DNA of 64,000 nucleotides from JACXTP01 sp963827905. GTDB lineage: Archaea > Thermoplasmatota > Thermoplasmata > Methanomassiliicoccales > UBA472. The DNA is taken from positions 133,968 through 197,967 of the forward strand of contig CAWHCB010000010.1 in NCBI GenBank assembly GCA_963827905.1, given 5' to 3'. Both the position numbers and the translations under genes were made by a program. The notes beneath the pieces are model-generated. The model was not told the origin of the DNA. It did no database searches and worked only from the letters and a program-made list of their open reading frames with translations. This document shows positions 18,917 to 28,365 of this stretch, piece after piece (position 1 is the first letter of the stretch; each line of letters opens with the position of its first letter).

Positions 18917-19410
18917 AGCTGAAGATCACCGCCAACGGACACCCGCACGAGGTGGTGGTGGACAAGGTCACCGGCGAGTACAAGGTGACGATCGACGGTC
19001 AGATCTACAAGTGCGTCTTCAAGGACAACGGGCTCTACATCAACGGCGAGCACTTCCCCATCGAGGTGGAGGGCGGCTTCGACGAGCTGATGACGGTCAA
19101 GACGAGCAGCCGCACCATGCAGGTCAAGGTGGAGCAGGTGCGCGAGATCGAGACGGTGGAGCTGGAGTCCAACGACGTCAAGTCGGCGGGCGGCGGCGCC
19201 GGTTCGATCATCTCCCCGATGCCGGGCAAGGTCATCAGCGTCAAGGTCAAGGTGGGGGACGAGGTCAAGGTGAACCAGGTGGTCCTGGTGCTGGAGGCCA
19301 TGAAGATGGAGAACGAGATCCTCTCCGAGGCCGCTGGCAAGGTGAAGGAGATCAAGGTGCGGCCGGGCGAGGCGGTCGAGGGCGGTCAGACGTTGGTCGT
19401 GGTGGAATGA
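18913..19410 (+). CDS. Biotin carboxyl carrier protein (1.3S type)
   Basis: A TTG start overlapping the previous stop gives 165 residues. The C-terminal 70 form a biotinyl domain: SIISPMPGKVISVKVKVGDE, then the biotin site VLEAMKMENEI (lysine is the attachment point). The N-terminal part (KLKITANGHPHEVVVDKVTG) is the extension seen in carriers of decarboxylases and transcarboxylases. With the two upstream genes it completes a three-part set. No membrane beta subunit of a sodium-pumping decarboxylase follows. Confidence 0.85.
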   Translation: MKLKITANGHPHEVVVDKVTGEYKVTIDGQIYKCVFKDNGLYINGEHFPIEVEGGFDELMTVKTSSRTMQVKVEQVREIETVELESNDVKSAGGGAGSIISPMPGKVISVKVKVGDEVKVNQVVLVLEAMKMENEILSEAAGKVKEIKVRPGEAVEGGQTLVVVE

Positions 19411-19789
19411 AGAGGACCTTCATCATCCATCCGCTGCCGGACACCTACGCCATCTGCCGATTGGAGGCGGAGGAGAAGGTGCCGCAGTGGGCGCTCATGT
19501 CCCGCATCATGTTCATGGCCCGCACCGACCAGGAGCTCAGCTTCATCTGCTGCCAGGAGCACGTGCCTGACGCCGTCCGTGCGGACCGGGGCTGGTCCGG
19601 CTTCCGGGTCCAGGGGCCGTTCCCATTGAACGAGATCGGCGTGCTGGCCTCGGTGCTGGAGCCGTTGGCCCAGGCGGGGATCAGCATACTGGCCACCTCG
19701 ACCTTCGACACCGATTACTTCTTCGTGCCCATGGCCAAGGTCAAGGACGCCAAGAAGGCGCTGTTGATGGCGGGGCACGCATCGAGTGA
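19407..19789 (+). CDS. ACT-domain (CASTOR-like) protein, C-terminus unclear
   Basis: ATG overlaps the carrier stop (ATGA). MKRTFIIHPLPDTYAICRLE and GPFPLNEIGVLASVLEPLAQ then AGISILATSTFDTDYFFVPM match small two-ACT proteins of the CASTOR-like type, usually about 130 residues. As read, the frame runs on to 19886 through the opposing gene. If the frame is shifted after LLMAGH, a TGA at 19787-19789 ends the protein just before the convergent YdeI stop. I adopt that end, which requires two extra bases or one missing base. Likely amino-acid sensor; role in the biotin cluster unknown. Confidence 0.65.
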
Positions 19790-19793
19790 TGCC

Positions 19794-20367
19794 TCATTTC
19801 AAGCCGAGCGCCTTCCCGTCCCTCAGCAGTTGTATCGTCTCTCTGACCCGCTTCTCTCTGCGTCTCCGGACGCTTGGCCATGTTGATCCATAGATGGTAT
19901 CGTTTCTGGTTGCTCTTCGTCATTCGGTCATAGTTCCGCTTCGCCAGAGGATCGTTCTCCAGACCATCCGCCAGCTCTTGGGGAAGGATGTAGGAATCCT
20001 CGGGGATGGTGGATTGGTCTGGCTTGTAGTTGGCAAGGTCCTTGGGGAGCTTGGCCAACCCCGCCTCGGTCATGAGGCCGGCCTCCATCATGGCCTTGGC
20101 CCGGGCGATGTTCTTGGCGGACCAGACGCTGTTCGGCCGCCTGGGGCTGAACCATTGCATGAACTGGTCCTCGTCAACGCGGTTCACGACGCTGTCGATC
20201 CAACCGAAGCAGAGGGCCTCCTGCACCGCCTCCTCATAGCTGACCGAGCGGCCTTTGGAACCTTTCTTGTTGATGAGCATCCAGAAGCCGTTGGAGCGGT
20301 CGTAGTGCTTCGACAACCACTCCCTCCAGGCCTTACGGTCCTCGAAGTGCAACCTCTCCCCGTCCAT
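19794..20367 (-). CDS. YdeI/OmpD-associated family protein, one frameshift
   Basis: MDGERLHFEDRKAWREWLSK, GFWMLINKKGSKGRSVSYEE, QEALCFGWIDSVVNRVDED and QWFSPRRPNSVWSAKNIARA are characteristic of the YdeI-like bacteriocin/stress protein family. One extra base near 19860 shifts the tail; removal gives AKRPETREKRVRETIQLLRD and GKALGLK with a stop at 19794. That restores the family's usual C-terminal helix and about 190 residues. Cytoplasmic; molecular function not established. Confidence 0.8.
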
Positions 20368-20447
20368 GCTACCTCCGCTCAGAGGAAGATATCAGCGGTC
20401 CCATTAAATCAAATCTCAGGACGTCGAGCCTTCTCTTGATTGCCTGA

Positions 20448-21399
20448 TCACCTCATGTGTCGCAGTTCCTTTTCCCACAGGCACTCCTCGAAACGGAGCA
20501 CCGGTCCGAGCGAATCGTAAAGTCGGTTCGAATGGTAGGGCGGTGGGGCGGACCCTATGTGGACGTCACGGATGCCCGCTGCCTGCCAAACGCCTGAAGC
20601 CCTCCCTGAGAAGCGATCTTGCCAGACCTTGCCTTTGGGACCCAGGGACTGTGCCTATAGGGTCGATCTCGGCATAGCCCCCTCTTCTGTCGATGCGCAC
20701 GTCAGCGAAGCTGACCACGCGATTTTGTAGGCGATATCAGACAAAGGTTCCATTGGTGGGAGTAGCCTGGAGCTTTCACCTTGGAATCGAACCAATCCCG
20801 GTCCAACATGTCGCGGCCGAAGGATGTGCGAACGGCTTCGATGTAGCTGTCCTCGTCCCCGAACTCGGCTAAGGGTCATGATCCGGAATCCAGGTGGGAT
20901 TTGAGGCTGTCCGGCGGAGAGGTATGAGTCGTACTTCCTGATCATGCCGGATGGCTCCGCCGCGATGGTATCCCCGTTCCGCGAGCACTGCTTGACGCCA
21001 AGTGTCCACCTCGTAGACCGCGAAGGTTACCTTCTTCCGACCCGTGGCCCATTGCCTCCTCGGTCCAGCGCACCATGTCGGGCTCGATGGCACGATGATG
21101 GGGGTGCACCTGCAGGAACATCAGGTCCCCATACTCGGCGACGTTGAACCCTACGACCTTCCCATCATGCTCCCAGATGTGCACATTGCGGGTGTAGAAG
21201 TCCGGGTCGGCCTTGGCCCGGACTGGAGTTGCCACCGAACTTCCAGTCGCCCATGCGATTGAGGGACCAGTTGTGCAGCCATCCGTTCAGACGGATAGGT
21301 GGCGCTGAGCAGCTCCAGGAGCTCTCCGAACTCGGCCTCGGAATGATGGTAGTCCCTCCCGGAATATCGACCAGAGGATTGGCATAGCTTCCCTCCCAT
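20448..21399 (-). pseudogene. Tandem GNAT acetyltransferase (MshD-like), frame broken many times
   Basis: Pieces in all three frames align in order to a two-domain GNAT: EFGELLELLSATYPSERMAA, FYTRNVHIWEHDGKVVGFNV, AEYGDLMFLQVHPHHRAIEP, QPQIPPGFRIMTLSRVRG, FGDEDSYIEAVRTSFGRDML, FADVRIDRRGGYAEIDPIGT, GSQRQGLARSLLREGFRRLA, ending CLWEKELRHMR at a TGA at 20450-20448. At least five breaks are needed in about 950 bases. The acetyl-CoA-binding Q/RxxGL appears in the second domain. Either a real pseudogene or a stretch with dense sequence errors. Start position uncertain. Confidence 0.6.
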
Positions 21400-21406
21400 G
21401 TTTCGA

Positions 21407-22684
21407 TCAGAAATCGATGCTTACCGCCTTCTCCGCCACCGGTTTGGCTGAATCCAGCGAGGCGTGCACGGCCGCGCACATGCTCTCCCGCCGCAGCAAG
21501 GTGTCAGCGAACCGCATGACCTGCTCCGCCGTGACCGATTCCACGCGCTGGATGACCTCGTCCACCGTTCGCACCCTGCCGGTCTCCATATAGGCGAAGA
21601 CCATGGCCTTCATGTCGTCCCGGGGCTGCCCCACGGTCCTCAATATCGCTCCCTTGATGATGCGCTTGGCCCGTTCCATCTCGCCCGGTCGCAGACCTTC
21701 CGCCTTGAACTTGCGCAGCTCCTCGGCGAACAGCTCCAGCACCCTCTCCGCCCTCTCGCTGGTGGTGGAGAAGTAAGTGTCCACCGTGCCGCAGTCCACA
21801 TAAGGTATCGGGGACATGCCGATCGAATAGACCAGCCCCTCCTCTTCGCGTATGCGATGGTTCAACCTCGAGCTCGAACCGCCGCTTAGAATGGTGCACA
21901 GCACGTCCTGCACCGACGTAAGCTCGTTGCTCGCATCCAACCCGGGGAGGCCGATGCCGACGTAGGTATGGTCCCCATTGCGGGGATAGATGTCGATGGT
22001 GGAGCGGTGTTGAGGGGCGGACCGGCCGTCCGGCCTGGAACCGACGATCTCGTTGTCGAAACAACGCGAGGCCCAGGCCAGGATGTCATCCTCTCTCACG
22101 TTGCCAGCGACCACCACGGCCACGTTCGGAGGGCGGTAATGCTCTCGGTGGTAGTGAAGGAGGGCCTCCTTGCTGAACGAGTCCACCGTCGCCTCCGAGC
22201 CGAGGATGGGCAAGGCGAGAGGGTGCTCGCCGAAGTGCGACCGCATGAGCAGGCGGCGGATGTACATGTCGGGGTCGTTGATGACGTTGTTGAGCTCCTG
22301 TTTGATCACGCCCCGTTCCAGCTCGATGTGCTCCTCGGCCATGAGCGGGTTCTTGAAGAGGTCCTCCAGCAACGTCTGCCCGGTCTCCAAGGTCTCGTCC
22401 ATGGTGAGCGAGTAATATGCCGTCATCTCGTGGGTGGTGAAGGCGTTGAGGTAGCCTCCCGCCTCCTCGATGGTCTCGTTCACCTCCTTGTAGCTGCGGC
22501 TGGTGGTGCCTTTGAAGAGCATGTGCTCCAGGAAATGCGATATGCCCCCGTCCTCCGTCGGTTCGTCTCGGGAGCCGGTGCCCACGCATATGGCGGTGGC
22601 GACGGAACGGGCGTGGGGGAGTACCTCGATTATCACCGGGATGCCTCCCGGCGTGCGATAGGTGTTGAGGAGCTGAACGGTCAC
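21407..22684 (-). CDS. M16 family zinc metallopeptidase
   Basis: An intact 425-residue pitrilysin/processing-peptidase-like enzyme. The inverted zinc motif HFLEH sits in GGISHFLEHMLFKGTTSRSY near residue 50, with a downstream glutamate in IKQELNNVINDPDMYIRRL. The second half holds the YVGIGLPGLDASNE and SSSRLNHRIREEEGLVYSIG patterns of the substrate-binding domain. No signal peptide, so it is cytoplasmic. Single gene, with an ATG close to a GTG. Substrate unknown. Confidence 0.9.
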   Translation of the reverse strand: MTVQLLNTYRTPGGIPVIIEVLPHARSVATAICVGTGSRDEPTEDGGISHFLEHMLFKGTTSRSYKEVNETIEEAGGYLNAFTTHEMTAYYSLTMDETLETGQTLLEDLFKNPLMAEEHIELERGVIKQELNNVINDPDMYIRRLLMRSHFGEHPLALPILGSEATVDSFSKEALLHYHREHYRPPNVAVVVAGNVREDDILAWASRCFDNEIVGSRPDGRSAPQHRSTIDIYPRNGDHTYVGIGLPGLDASNELTSVQDVLCTILSGGSSSRLNHRIREEEGLVYSIGMSPIPYVDCGTVDTYFSTTSERAERVLELFAEELRKFKAEGLRPGEMERAKRIIKGAILRTVGQPRDDMKAMVFAYMETGRVRTVDEVIQRVESVTAEQVMRFADTLLRRESMCAAVHASLDSAKPVAEKAVSIDF

Positions 22685-22806
22685 GGGTATGTGAAAGCCA
22701 CACCGGGTTATTTAATGTGCCTGATTACCTGACCTGGGAGAGCAGAAATAATAATCCATTTCGAAGGTGATATTTAATCCAAGTGATTTGAAAAATGGAT
22801 GTCCTA

Positions 22807-23148
22807 TCAGGCTTTGTCCTTTTGCCGCACCTTGCCGAGAAGTAAGACGATCCTTGGTTCGTTGATGTCATCCAATGACCTGAACTCAAGGCTCCTGGTG
22901 GTCTTGCCCGTGCCCTTGAGTTGGTTCAGATCCTGATCGGACAACCTTTGGATGGACAACCCTAGATTCACGTGGTCCTTCAAGGAGAGGATATAGACAT
23001 CCTCATCGTAGTAGGGCACACCCAGTTTCATACGCTCCTCTATGCCTGGACAAGCCCTCAAAATGATCTCCCTCAATCTAGAGCAGATCTCTCTTTGAGG
23101 CTCCGGTTGCCTCTCGATATATTCAGAAACGCTCCCCTTGGTCGCCAT
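22807..23148 (-). CDS. DUF1801 domain-containing protein
   Basis: An intact 113-residue protein. The pattern VSEYIERQPEPQREICSRLR, then IILRACPGIEERMKLGVPYY, and VNLGLSIQRL matches the YdhG/DUF1801 fold, a small helix-grip-like domain of unknown function. Monocistronic between two oppositely oriented genes. Confidence 0.8.
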   Translation of the reverse strand: MATKGSVSEYIERQPEPQREICSRLREIILRACPGIEERMKLGVPYYDEDVYILSLKDHVNLGLSIQRLSDQDLNQLKGTGKTTRSLEFRSLDDINEPRIVLLLGKVRQKDKA

Positions 23149-23253
23149 CGAAGCTGATGAATGAATCGCTAAATCGTTTCATAAACCATTGGGTTGGACC
23201 CGGCGAAAAATAAATGGCCCAGATCCAACGCGAGTCACAAACGGGTGGACAAG

Positions 23254-23796
23254 ATGCGTTATTATTTCCTTAGGGACATGACTTCCACAGGGATCGAAAT
23301 GGTGTATCGCAGGAAAACTTGGCAGGAGAAGCTGGTGGACAAGAATGGATACCCTAAGGTCTTGGAATTGGAGGAGGGTTTCCCTTGCTATAGGGCATTG
23401 CACAAGATGGGCGCGGAGGCGGGGGACCGGGTGGTCCTGGTCAACGCGTCCGAGGTCTTGACCTACATGAGGGTGGTCCCATACGGCCAGATCACCACCT
23501 TGAGGGAGATATGCCAGAAGATATCCCAGTATCATCAGGTCAAGGCGTGCTGCACGCTGACCTCGGGGATCCATGTCATGACAGCGGCCAACGCCGCCGC
23601 GGAGGCGGCGGAGCAAGGTAAGGACCTTGAGGTCCCCTACTGGCGCACCCTAAAGATCGGTGGTTATCTCAACGAGAAGTATCCAGATGGAATCGAGGGT
23701 CACGGTTCCCTTCTTCGGGAGGAAGGCTTTGAGATTATCGGGAGGGGCAAGTCATCCCGAGTTAAGGATTTCGAGGAGCACCTGTTCCAATTCTGA
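23254..23796 (+). CDS. MGMT-like alkyltransferase protein lacking the active-site cysteine
   Basis: ATG at 23254 was chosen because an in-frame TTG further up encodes sequence unlike the family, and an AAAAATAAATG TATA-like box lies about 45 bases upstream. EVLTYMRVVPYGQITTLREI and GYLNEKYPDGIEGHGSLLRE then EGFEI match the DNA-binding domain of O6-methylguanine methyltransferases. The PCHR acceptor motif is replaced by PYWR, so no alkyl transfer to cysteine is expected. It probably binds alkylated DNA and flags it for repair, as alkyltransferase-like proteins do. 180 residues. Confidence 0.75.
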   Translation: MRYYFLRDMTSTGIEMVYRRKTWQEKLVDKNGYPKVLELEEGFPCYRALHKMGAEAGDRVVLVNASEVLTYMRVVPYGQITTLREICQKISQYHQVKACCTLTSGIHVMTAANAAAEAAEQGKDLEVPYWRTLKIGGYLNEKYPDGIEGHGSLLREEGFEIIGRGKSSRVKDFEEHLFQF

Positions 23797-23905
23797 ACCT
23801 CCGGTTCATTCGATTAACCCAAGGCAAGTTGGACCTTCCTTATGGAAACATTAAATGTTAGAAGCATTTTCTTGAGCCCGTTCATTTCAAACAGTGGCAG
23901 GAAGC

Positions 23906-26068
23906 ATGCTCATGAAAGCCGACGACGGACCGATCAAGAACACCACCTTGTGCGAGCTGGCCCTCAGGGGCGGAGAGATAGCGTGCAAGCTGGCCCGCCT
24001 CGAGCCTTGAGGGAGCGTTGGCCAGGCATGGTCGAGCGGCGGGAACGGTGGAATACCCGGACACCGCCTACGAGCTCCCGGTCGTCTTCGGATGGGACGG
24101 GGCGGAGGTCAAGACCCTGTCCGACCTGGGACCGGTGCTCGCCAGGGCCAAGGCCAAACTGGGCGGGACGGGATTGGAGGGGGCGCTCGCCGCTGGCGAT
24201 GCGCTAATGGTCTCTGCCGAGGTGATAGAGGCCTTGAAGTACGCCGAGAACCCCAGGCCCTACGAGGGCACCGATTATTGCGGCTTCATCCCGGACCGCG
24301 TGCTGCGATCGTTGGGACTGGCCCTGGTGGACGACACCATCCCGGGCGTGGCGGTGCTGCTGGGGCAGGCCGCTGACGCGGACGCCTTGGTGAAACTGGT
24401 GCGGGACCTGCAGGCGAAGGGGTTGCTCATCATCGCCGCCGGAGGGGTCATCGAACAGCTCAAAGGGAAGGGCGTACGCATGGGACTGGACCTCATGCTC
24501 TACCCGGTGGGGCATGGCACCCAAGTGGTGCACGCCCTGAACTTCGCGGTGCGCGCCGCCCTGTCCTTCGGGGCGGTGCAGAGAGGGGACCGGGACCGCT
24601 TGCAGGCCTTCCTGACCAAACGCCTCAAGGCGTTCGTGCTGCACTTCGGACCGATCGACGATATCACCGCCGGGGCGGCGTTCGCCGCTCTGCTCCATGG
24701 CATCCCGATCGTCACCGACCAGAACGTGGAGGGCGTCCCGGACAAGCTGGTCTCCCAACCTGAACCGGTCCCGCATGCTGCAGACCGCCTTCGAGCTCAG
24801 GGACATCAAGGTCAAGGCGTCCAAGGTGGACATCCCGGTGGCCTTCGGCCCCGCCTTCGAGGGCGAGACGGTGCGTCGCCCGGACACCTACATCGAGGCG
24901 GGCGGCGCGGCCAAGACCATGGCCTATGAGCTGTTGCGGGCAAGGAGCGAGGACGAGGTGGAGGACGGAAGGATCACCGTCGTCGGCAAGGACCTGGACG
25001 AGTTCCCGGAAGGGCAGCGTCACGCCGATCGCCGTCCTGGTGGACGTCTTCGGCAAGAAGATGCTGGAGGACTTCGAGACCGTGCTGGAGAGGCGCATCC
25101 ACCTCTACCTGAACTTCGCCGAGGGCTTCTGGCACACCGGGCAGCGCAACATCATCTGGATGCGCATCAGCAAGAACGCCTTCCGGTCCGGCCTCAGGCT
25201 CCGCCATATAGGCGAGATATTGGTCACGAAGATGAAGGAGGAGTTCGGCAACATCGTCTCCCGGGTGCAGGTCACCATCATCACCGACGCCCAGGAGATC
25301 AGGCGCCACCTCCCCGAGGCCTTGGAGGTCTACGCCAAGCGCGACCATCGCCTGGAGGACCTGACCGACGAGGCGGTCGACACGTTCTATTCCTGCCTCA
25401 TGTGCCAATCGTTCGCCCCCGACCACGTCTGCGTCATCACCCCGGAGCGCCTCGGCCTGTGCGGGGCGATCAACTGGCTGGACGCCAGGACCGGCAAGGA
25501 GATCGTGCCCTCGGGACCGAACCAGCCCATACCGAAGCGGGCCACCATCGATCTGACCAAGGGGCAGTGGGAGGGCGTGAACGCCACCATCTTGGAGCTC
25601 ACCCGGGGAAAGATCGAGCGGTTCAACGCCTATTCGCTCATGGAGGACCCCATGACCTCCTGCGGCTGCTTCGAGTGCATCGTGGCCATGACCGCGGACG
25701 TCCAGGCCGTGATCGTGGTCAACCGCGAGCACCAGGGCATGACCCCGGTGGGAATGAAGTTCTCCACCTTGGCCGGCAGCATCGGCGGGGGACGCCAGAC
25801 CCCGGGCTTCATCGGGGTGGGGCGCAAGTATCTTACCAGCAAGAAGTTCATCTCCGCCGAGGGCGGCTTCCTGCGCATCGCCTGGATGCCCAAGGAGCTC
25901 AAGGAGGCCATGCGCAAGGAGCTGGAACGCCGGGCGGAGGAGCTGGGCGAGAAGGGCTTCGTGGACAAGATCGCCGATGAGACCATCACCACGGACGCCC
26001 AAGGGCTCATGGACTGGATGGTCAAGGTGGACCATCCCGCGCTGAGGATGCCCCCGTTATTGTCATGA
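23906..26068 (+). CDS. acsB: Acetyl-CoA synthase catalytic subunit, bacterial-type length, three frameshifts
   Basis: Joins CO, a methyl group from the corrinoid protein and CoA into acetyl-CoA. A-cluster ligands lie in YSCLMCQSFAP, RLGLCGAINW and MTSCGCFECI; the methyl/CoA region holds NREHQGMTPVGMKFSTLAG. The first 300 residues (VEYPDTAYELPVVFGWDGAE and GLLIIAAGGVIEQLKGKGVR) are the CODH-contacting domain of bacterial AcsB, absent from archaeal CdhC (about 470 residues). Breaks near 23992-24006, 24756 and 25015 are each an extra base; repaired length is about 719. Its stop overlaps acsD (ATGA), so translation is probably coupled. Confidence 0.93.
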
Positions 26069-27036
26069 TCCAAAGGGTTGATCGTATGGTGGAAGTACCG
26101 ATTTCCAAGGACAAGTGGGCCGGAAAGGTGGGGACCGTCGAGCTGGGTGCGGACGCGGCCAGCGGAGGCACCAGGGACCCGTTGGGAGTGGGCGGACAAG
26201 GTTGCATGCCGTTCCTGGAGTTCGAGGGTTGCGCCCTGAACCGACCGCTCATCGCCGGCGAGGTGCTGGACGATGCCAGCGAACTGCCCCAGACGGTCAA
26301 GGCCCAGTTCGGCGACGCGGTCAAGGACCCTGCGCTCTGGGCCAAGGCCTGGATCGATAAGGGCGCCGACCTCATCTGCCTGCGCCTGGTGTCGACCAAC
26401 CCAGAGGAGAGGGACGCCACGCCCGAGGAGGCCGCGGCCACCGTCAAGAAGGTCCTGGAGGCCACCAAGGTCCCGCTGATCGTCTACGGTTGCGGTCAGG
26501 AGGAGAAGGACGCCAAGGTCCTGGAGGCGGTGAGCAACATCGCGGCGAGGGAGCGCCTGCTGTTGGGCCAGGCGGAGGAGGGGGCCTACAAGTCCACCGC
26601 CGCCGCGGCCATGGCCAACGGGCACGCCATAATCGCCTTCTCCAACCTGGACATCAACCTGGCCAAGCAGATCGTCATCCTGCTCACCGATTACGGGGTC
26701 AGGAAGGACAACATCGTCATAGACCCGCTCATGGCCCCTCTGGGCATGGGGCTGGAATATTCCTATTCCGTCAACGAGCGCATCCGCCTGGCCGCCTTGG
26801 CCGGCGACGCCATGCTCCAGGTGCCCATGCTGTGCGATTGCACCGAGGCCTGGAAGTGCCGGGAGGCCACGGACGAGAACCCGGCCTGGGGCGACGCGAC
26901 CGTCCGGGGCACATGGTGGGAGGCGACCACGGCCATCGCCGCGCTGCTCTCCGGGGCGGACATACTGGTTTTGCGCAGCCCGGCAGCGATGGATGTGGTG
27001 CGCGAGGCCTTGGATGGCCTGAGGGGAGGGGATTAG
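26065..27036 (+). CDS. acsD: Corrinoid iron-sulfur protein, small subunit
   Basis: An intact TIM-barrel protein of 323 residues that with AcsC forms the corrinoid iron-sulfur protein carrying the methyl group to AcsB. Typical stretches are VELGADAASGGTRDPLGVGG, MPFLEFEGCALNRPLIAGEV, AIIAFSNLDINLAKQIVILL, and NIVIDPLMAPLGMGLEYSYS. The ATG at 26065 overlaps the acsB stop; an internal ATG at 26086 is possible. Archaeal homologues (CdhD) are usually longer at the N-terminus, so this compact form resembles bacterial AcsD. Followed one base later by acsC. Confidence 0.92.
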   Translation: MIQRVDRMVEVPISKDKWAGKVGTVELGADAASGGTRDPLGVGGQGCMPFLEFEGCALNRPLIAGEVLDDASELPQTVKAQFGDAVKDPALWAKAWIDKGADLICLRLVSTNPEERDATPEEAAATVKKVLEATKVPLIVYGCGQEEKDAKVLEAVSNIAARERLLLGQAEEGAYKSTAAAAMANGHAIIAFSNLDINLAKQIVILLTDYGVRKDNIVIDPLMAPLGMGLEYSYSVNERIRLAALAGDAMLQVPMLCDCTEAWKCREATDENPAWGDATVRGTWWEATTAIAALLSGADILVLRSPAAMDVVREALDGLRGGD

Positions 27037-27037
27037 G

Positions 27038-28363
27038 ATGCCCACCGCCATCGAGATCTTCAAGTACCTGCCCAAGAAGAACTGCGGGGAGTGCAAGCAC
27101 CCCACCTGTCTGGCCTTCGCCATGGCGCTGGCCAACAACAAGGCCAAGGTGGAGGACTGCCCCTATATCTCGGAGGAGGGCAAGCGCACCCTGGCCGCAT
27201 CCTCCGCGCCGCCGATCCGCCTGGTGAAGGTCGGTTCCGGCCGTCACGCCTTCGAGATGGGCGACGAGACCGAGCTCTACCGTCACGAGAAGAAGTTCTT
27301 CCATCCCACCCGCTACTGCGTCATCCTTGACGACGATATCGCGGACCAGGAGCTGGAGGAGCGCACCCTGGCCGTCAATCGCACCAAGTTCGAGCGGGTG
27401 GGCCAGATCATGGCCGCGGACATGGTCGCCGTGAGGCATGTCTCTGGCGACGCCCAACGCTTCGCCCGCGCCGTCTCCGTGGTGGCGGAGAGCACCGACC
27501 TGCCCTTGTTGCTCATGTCCAAGGATGTCCGCGGCCCTGGAAACGGCAGCCGACGCCCATCGCCGCCAAGCTGCCGCTTGCTCAACGCCGCCGACAAGGA
27601 CAACTGGGCGTCCATGGCCGCCCTGGCCAAGAGGCTGAAGTGCCCGCTGGTGGTCCGCGAGGACCGTGGCCTGAACGAACTGGCGGACCTGGTGGCCCAG
27701 GTCAAAGGCGCCGGGGTGGAGGACATCGTGCTCGACTTCGGGGCATCGACCTTGAAGGAGCTGATGGAACGCTCCACCGTGGTCCGCAAGGTATCGGTGA
27801 AGCGCACCTTCCGCGGCCTCGGCTATCCGGTCCTGGTGCAGGCATTAGGCCCGCAGGCCATGCTCATGGCCACCCTGGCCACCATGAAGTACGGGTCCAT
27901 CGTGGCCCTGGATGAGCTGCGCCCGGAGCAGGCCCTGCCCCTGTTCGTGCTCAGGCAGAACATCTACACCGACCCCCAGGTCCCGATCCAGGTCAAGCCG
28001 GACCTCTATCCGGTGAACAATCCGGGCGAGGGCGCCCCGGTACTGTTCACCACCAACTTCTCGCTCACGTACTTCACCGTGCTGGCGGACATCGAGAAGA
28101 GCAAGGTGCCGGTCTGGCTGCAGGTGGTGGACACGGAAGGGCTGTCGGTGCTGACCGCCTTCGCGGCGGGGAAGTTGAGCGCGGAGCATGTGCAGAAGGC
28201 GCTGGAGAAGAGCGGCGCCAAGTCGCGCTCCAAGGCCGGCACGCTGATCATACCGGGAATGGTGGCAAGGTTGGCCCCTAAGCTGGGCGAGGTGACGGGC
28301 ATGAAGGTGCTCGTCGGTCCGAAGGAGTCCTCCGGGCTGCCCAAGTTCCTCAAAGGCCTGTGA
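27038..28363 (+). CDS. acsC: Corrinoid iron-sulfur protein, large subunit, locally frameshifted
   Basis: The N-terminal [4Fe-4S] motif is NCGECKHPTCLAFAMAL followed by DCPY, the reductive-activation cluster. A TIM barrel follows, and the C-terminal cobamide-binding domain ends PGMVARLAPKLGEVTGMKVL. The 441-codon frame stays open, but residues about 164-185 read as nonsense. Three extra bases (near 27527, 27558 and 27580) convert them to a normal DSAALETAADAIAAKLPLLN stretch and return to frame. The corrinoid cycles between Co(I) and methyl-Co(III). Partner of AcsD; methyl donor for AcsB. Confidence 0.92.
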   Translation: MPTAIEIFKYLPKKNCGECKHPTCLAFAMALANNKAKVEDCPYISEEGKRTLAASSAPPIRLVKVGSGRHAFEMGDETELYRHEKKFFHPTRYCVILDDDIADQELEERTLAVNRTKFERVGQIMAADMVAVRHVSGDAQRFARAVSVVAESTDLPLLLMSKDVRGPGNGSRRPSPPSCRLLNAADKDNWASMAALAKRLKCPLVVREDRGLNELADLVAQVKGAGVEDIVLDFGASTLKELMERSTVVRKVSVKRTFRGLGYPVLVQALGPQAMLMATLATMKYGSIVALDELRPEQALPLFVLRQNIYTDPQVPIQVKPDLYPVNNPGEGAPVLFTTNFSLTYFTVLADIEKSKVPVWLQVVDTEGLSVLTAFAAGKLSAEHVQKALEKSGAKSRSKAGTLIIPGMVARLAPKLGEVTGMKVLVGPKESSGLPKFLKGL

Positions 28364-28365
28364 GC

